This document shows, one piece after another, positions 10,901 through 16,900 of a DNA stretch of 20,516 nucleotides. Made by a program: the position numbers and the translations under genes. The stretch comes from Didymodactylos carnosus (taxonomy: Eukaryota > Rotifera > Eurotatoria > Philodinida > Philodinidae): contig CAJNOQ010003357.1 of assembly GCA_905250885.1 (NCBI GenBank), forward strand, positions 1-20,516. Reading direction: 5' to 3'. How positions within the stretch are numbered: position 1 is the stretch's first letter; every line of letters starts with the position of its first letter. The notes below the pieces were generated by a model. It was not told the origin of the DNA. It did not search any database and saw nothing but the letters and a program-made list of their open reading frames with translations.

Positions 10901-13900
10901 ATCAATTCATTTTTAGGGTCGATATTTAATTGATCTGTTATCGGCTTGTGTTGGTCGATCAACATTTCATTTACAGTGTAACAATAATACAACTTCTCAA
11001 ACAATTGTAAATTATTTTCAAGGATTATGCTTGAGCGGTAAGTTTAGATCCATCTTTTTTTAAAATAATACTTCATGTTTAGCGAATTCATGATAGAGAT
11101 GTTAGTTAGTGACTCTGGGCACTTGTTAATGCACTAAAATAATACAAAAAGTATATAAATGAGAAAAACTAGGTCGTACAGGGCATGTGTGATGTCCAGC
11201 TGTACGCTTGATCGACTACGGCGTAACGTATGTAGCCTCTGATCTGGCACTTGAATTGGCAGAGTAGATGATTTTGAAAGTATGTCGTACAGGCCTGACG
11301 CCAATGGGCGCTTCGTAGCTAAAAATGTCTTTGTTCTTGAGTGATGGGTGAATGAATAACCATGAATGTGCTTTTTCGTTAATAGTGATTGTTGTGGCTT
11401 CGTGATGGCCTTGGAGGTTCATCACAGTTGAATATACTCTCTTAGTTATTGTAATAATCGGCACTAAAGTGGAAAAAAAGATCAAGGGAGTGGCTAGGCG
11501 GGATGTTCCCGAGCGACTCCAATAAGACGAAATGAGAAGAATTGACAGAACTTGTTGCCACGTTAAAATGTTTGAATTTATACGCGTGATCGGCAAAAGA
11601 CGATTTGAGTGCCTAAGATTTCTCATTCATGAACTTGTATTAATGTTTAACATTAACTTCTATTTTTTACTCTCTTGTTTATTTCTGTTTAGATGATTGG
11701 ACATGTTTTAATAGTTTAAATCATTTATCTTATGTTTCTTTATATTCATTTTGTCAATTATCATCACTGTTGTACACAGCAGTTGTTAAACAAGAAAAAT
11801 CATTTGATTTTATGAATGCTAAGATTAATCTTTCACAAACACAACAACAAAATTATTTTTCAACATTTTACTCTACTGGTGATGAATCACTAACATTAAA
11901 ATCTCAATCAAGTTTTGTGTTGGAAACATTTCGTATTGTGTCAATAATTCAACCAAATTATGAACATATCACCTATTGTTATTTGTCATCGTATGGTTTC
12001 CAGCATTCATCAGAATTATCAAAACAATTAATTAATTTGTTAACATATGCCGTACACACTGTTACTGATATGATTCAAGAAAATAGTGCTGAAGGTACAC
12101 CGACATATATTTATATAGAAAGATGTCATATTTTGTAATGGGACATAGAGTGTAATGTTGCTTTGAAGGAAAAATATGTGTCGATGACAAATCGCATCTA
12201 GGACCAATGCGTTAGGTTTGCTCCTGCTTGAAAACCAATACCGAGAAACTATACAGCTTTTTTCAATTGTTCCAGGAATAATAAAGCTAAGGATATCCCT
12301 CAAAAATAAAAAGTTCTACAGATTTCTCGCTTGATCCCATTCGTTCTCCTGGGGTTTTCTGTGTGTACCATGCGGAAAGCTCACTAAATCTCGATATTCA
12401 AAACATATCACGATCTTTTAGAATTTCTTGCAGGGTGCACGCGAGAATTCAAGAAAAAGGCCACACATGTTTTTTGACATCAGAAAGTTATTTACCATTC
12501 TGTTTTGCATGAACAAGAATAAAATAAATAAATCCCATTTTTTTCAGAAAACTTTTCCTTAGTGAGTGATCATCAAAATGTCAGAGAAAGTCACTCTGAA
12601 TACCAGAGCCACTGGTGATGAGCGATAACTTAATTGATAATTATGAAAATTTTAATGATACCGGAAGACGGCCACAAGAAAAACATCTGGGATTCTTACT
12701 TTACTTTCCGTGAAAATTTCTCAAGCTCCAGTAAAAGAAATTGTGCAAGACGTTTAGCGTATACGTTGACTAGAGGCATAAAGTGTAAATAAATACTTTG
12801 ATTTGACATACATTGTTCAGACCAGATAACTCAGTGATTACGCCATTGATTCGAACTATGATGGTCCTTTCAAAGTACATTCACAGACAAGAAACATTGT
12901 TTCATCTGTTTAGGTTTGATATTACCAAAAGTAGAGTTGAATCCTCAATTATTAAAAATGATTGTTCAGTTTGCTTATGGATATCTTTCAAAGTGTAAGT
13001 ATTACTTTTGATAAATAGAATATTATACTGAGACATTACTTTTATAGCTGACGATTCACAAAATCGAGAACAAATTGAACAAGATGCACTTGCATTAAGT
13101 TTAATGAATATGACAAATTTTTCTAAATGTACAAATTTAAATTCAAGTTTATTTATTAAAAAATTGATCAGACAAACATGGCCACATATAACGAAAAAAT
13201 TTATTGATGAACAAGGTTTGGAATGAATTGGAATTGATTGATTATATCGCTTACATAACAAATTAAATTTTTATTTTAGATATTGGAACAACAAATGAAT
13301 TATTACCATTTTATGTAACAACGCGTCGTGGAACAGAATTTAAAGTATGGAATATATCCGATGCCATTGAGTTGGCATTAGAAGATAATAAATACAATCC
13401 AAATACCGATATGTGTACAAAAATATTGCAACTCTATGAGCTAGTGAATAAACACGATCAGGTAACAAAATTTAGGAAAAAAATGAACAGAAGTTTAAGA
13501 CCATTTTTATTTCTGGATTTTCTTGTGAACAAAAGTAGCTAGAAGATATTCGATGACAGATTTATGTAGAGAGCACTTTGGAGTAACTAGACACATCAAA
13601 AAATTCTAATCTAAATTTAATCGAATTAAAAATTGAACTTTTAAAAATTTAAAAAGCCTAAACTTTTTAAATTTTTTAAAATTAGTTAAAAGTCATTTTG
13701 ATTGAGATAAAGCAGACTTTTCTTATCAAAAACAGACGTTTCGCAGATTTCTGCGACCGTTTTCGACCGAATTACGATATTTTCTCGGAAAGCACCGATC
13801 AGGAAAAAAAGAGCAAATTTGCTAAAAGAAAGCGTTTTTAGTGCAAAAGAAAAGACGCTGATGCTCTCTGGGGAAACATCATAACTCGATCGAAAAACTT

Positions 13901-16900
13901 TTTAAATAAGTTACTTATCATCATTGTTTTATCATTTTCACAATGCTTATAACGGGTGCCCTGCGTCCGACAGTATGACAGGATTTGTTTTTTTCTTTCT
14001 TTTTAATGCGTACCCCAGACATGGAAAATATTGTTTTATTACGAAACAGATAAACACTTTATTTTCAGCGATTGTTATGCAACTGCATGTAGTGCTCTAG
14101 AAACAGAATAATGATGAATTTCTACTCAAAACTCTGTCAAATATTGTTGTTTTTTGAGTTTTTTGGTTTTCTAAAGATCTCTTAGAAAACCTTGACCACG
14201 TAGTATTCTCACCAAACCCCTATGTCTGTTCAGTTTTTAATTCTCTATCTAATCACATTTAAACCAAGTCTCCATCTCTTAGCTGAGCTGAGCTACATCC
14301 ATTTTAAAAAAAAGTTGAACTTTTCAAATTTTAAATTAAATTGAAAAACTGAAATTTTGAGTTGAAGCCTTGTTTTTTGCTTATGCGTTCGTTCTAGGGT
14401 TAAGTCAAAAAAACAGGAGCCAAAAAATTTAGAAAACAAATGTAACACTTTCCAGAAAGCCTACTGTAATTTTAAAACTAAAAAGAAAAATTAGGCTCTG
14501 TTCTCGTCCTAGACATGAGCGTTTGTGATAAAATCAGTTCGAACTTTTCATCATTTAAACTCACGGGAGAAATGGTGAAACTACGAAATGCCACATTAAG
14601 AAAAAGTGATTTCAAGAAAAATGATAAACACTTTTTTCGGATGAAAAATCAAGTTTTGTCTAGAGAAAAGGTTAGACAGTAGCACCTACAGATTTTCAAC
14701 TGTGTTGAATTTGATACACATTGCATCTGAATATCAATTTTTGCCCTAAATAAGTGTGAATGAGATAATATTTATGTTTAGATTCTTGTTGTTGGTAAAA
14801 GTGAATATGGAAAATCTGCGTGTATTAAAACATTATCAAAGGCAATGAATTATATCAATGGTAAAATTCATTATCATCAAATAATGATTCAATTATGGTC
14901 CGAAAAAGAATTATTTTCATCTTATAATAATGATACGGGTCTTTGGCATCGTGGACTTTTATCTTGTCTACTAAATTCGACACGATCAACATCATTAAAT
15001 CAGAATCAATCAAAACATGAACAACATACAAATAAATTAAATAGTGGTGAAACAGAAACATTATTAATTCATATGGATGGAATAGATGTAGATAATTCAA
15101 ATATGATGGAACATTTTTTTGTTGAAAATAAATTAGAATGTCCAAATGGAGATCGAACACGAAAAGAATATGGAACAAAATTATTTTGGGAGGTAAATGA
15201 GAATAATTTTCTCTTTTATAATGTTATTTTATGGTTTTTTTTCTTTTATTTTCTATAGTTAGAAGATATTTCTAATTTGAGTCCACGTATTTTAACAAGT
15301 GTTATTTTATTACATTTTGATCAATCAACTGTTACATGGCGTGATCATATTTTAGCTGCATTTTCAAATTCATCATCTTTATCGTTGATTGATCAAGATT
15401 TATTAAAAAATATTTCACAAACATGTATTGAATATGCTAATCGTATCTATACAAGTCAAGAATATGAAACAATTATTAGTAGTCAAAATACGAATCCTGA
15501 TCAATTAGACATTAGTTTTGAATCAAAAATAGCCATGGTTGTTACTCTACTCAAGGTATTTTATCTCATTTTATACTAATAATTCAACAAAAAGAAACAG
15601 AATTATTTGAGTTTTCTCGTTGTTTTTTACTGCTATTTATTAGGGATTTATTAAAAATGAAAGATGTTCAAAAATTGATGTTCGTTCAATAACAGAATTT
15701 TGTCTATTATGGACATTTGTTGTTAATATGGATCAATCATGTCGTCCTGAATTTGATAATTGGTGGAGAGTCACATTTCGAAATATTCCAAAAGAAAAAT
15801 TAGTAGGACATTTTTAATAGTTTTTGTTGTTCATTAAAAATACTAAAAAAACTATGAACATTTTGTTTAGATAACAGATTGGTTATATGATATTGATTCA
15901 CATCAATTTATTCTGTGGTCGGATACAATTCCCGCATTTAATCCACCAGCACATCAAGGAATACCTATAAATTTATTTGTTCATACACCGTACACAATGG
16001 TAAAATTTTATTTTTATTATGTTCCTTTTACCTTGTTTATTTATTGAATCGTGTTTATGTTTAGGCATTATCTTATTTGGTAAGTTCATTAACTGAATCC
16101 GAACGACCTGTAATGGTTGTTGGAGAAACTGGTGTTGGTCGAACATCATTAGTAAGCGATCGTTTGAAAGCAACATGTGGTGGAGATATTAGTGATGTAT
16201 TTTATATCACAGTGAATTGCAATGGGTAAGTCAATTTAATTACAGTTTAATATCATGGCTATTGTACGTAACTTGATCAAATACTTGATGTTGACACTTT
16301 TTGCGCTTATAATTCATATCTTTATATTTTTCCAGCGGAAGAATGACATAAGTTCACGATTGTCTCATTTTGTGACGAAGAGTGTGTGAATCAGGATGAG
16401 AAGTGCTTGTGCTCTCTTGGTTATGGAAATATTGCAAAGATATAAAATTTTCTTTTTTTTTGAACGATGTGTGTGACCGTTTCGTTGATAGAGTGTCCCG
16501 AAAAATTGACCGTATAGTAGAAGAAAATACTTTTTCTCACACACACACACATTTTCTCACCGAACGAAAGTTGCTAAAGAAAATATTGTTTTATCGATAG
16601 AGAGAGTAAGAGTCTATACTACATTTGAAGATAAGTACACGTTTTCAATTTGAGTTAAGTATTCCTATTGCAAGGTCCTATGAAATCCTACGGCAGAACT
16701 TCGGTAAGAATCTTGATATAGACGGTGGCAAAAATTCTATAGGATTTCTGTAATAGGAATCTTATGCATTTCTTACAAAATCTACAGTAAGATTTTGTAG
16801 AATTCCTACTTTTCGTTCTGTTTATATTTTCTTTTCTTTTTCTATACTAGAACACAGTCACCGATGTGTTTTGCAGCAACATTAATGTAAATACAAATTT

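Noticed and set aside
10832..11727. The gene as a pseudogene because of lost AAA1 motifs
   Set aside because: No in-frame stop or frameshift in 31 exons, all introns GT-AG, and other modules are well kept; decay would not be limited to catalytic residues.
12902..13261. 119-codon minus-strand open frame
   Set aside because: It is antisense to exons 21-22 and crosses their intron; the sense strand carries the dynein sequence.
14855..15178. 107-codon minus-strand open frame
   Set aside because: It is antisense to the AAA2 exon 24, whose sense frame matches dynein; the mirror frame is a by-product of A/T-rich codons.
16539..16550. CA-repeat tract
   Set aside because: Only about six units; ordinary microsatellite with no further interest.
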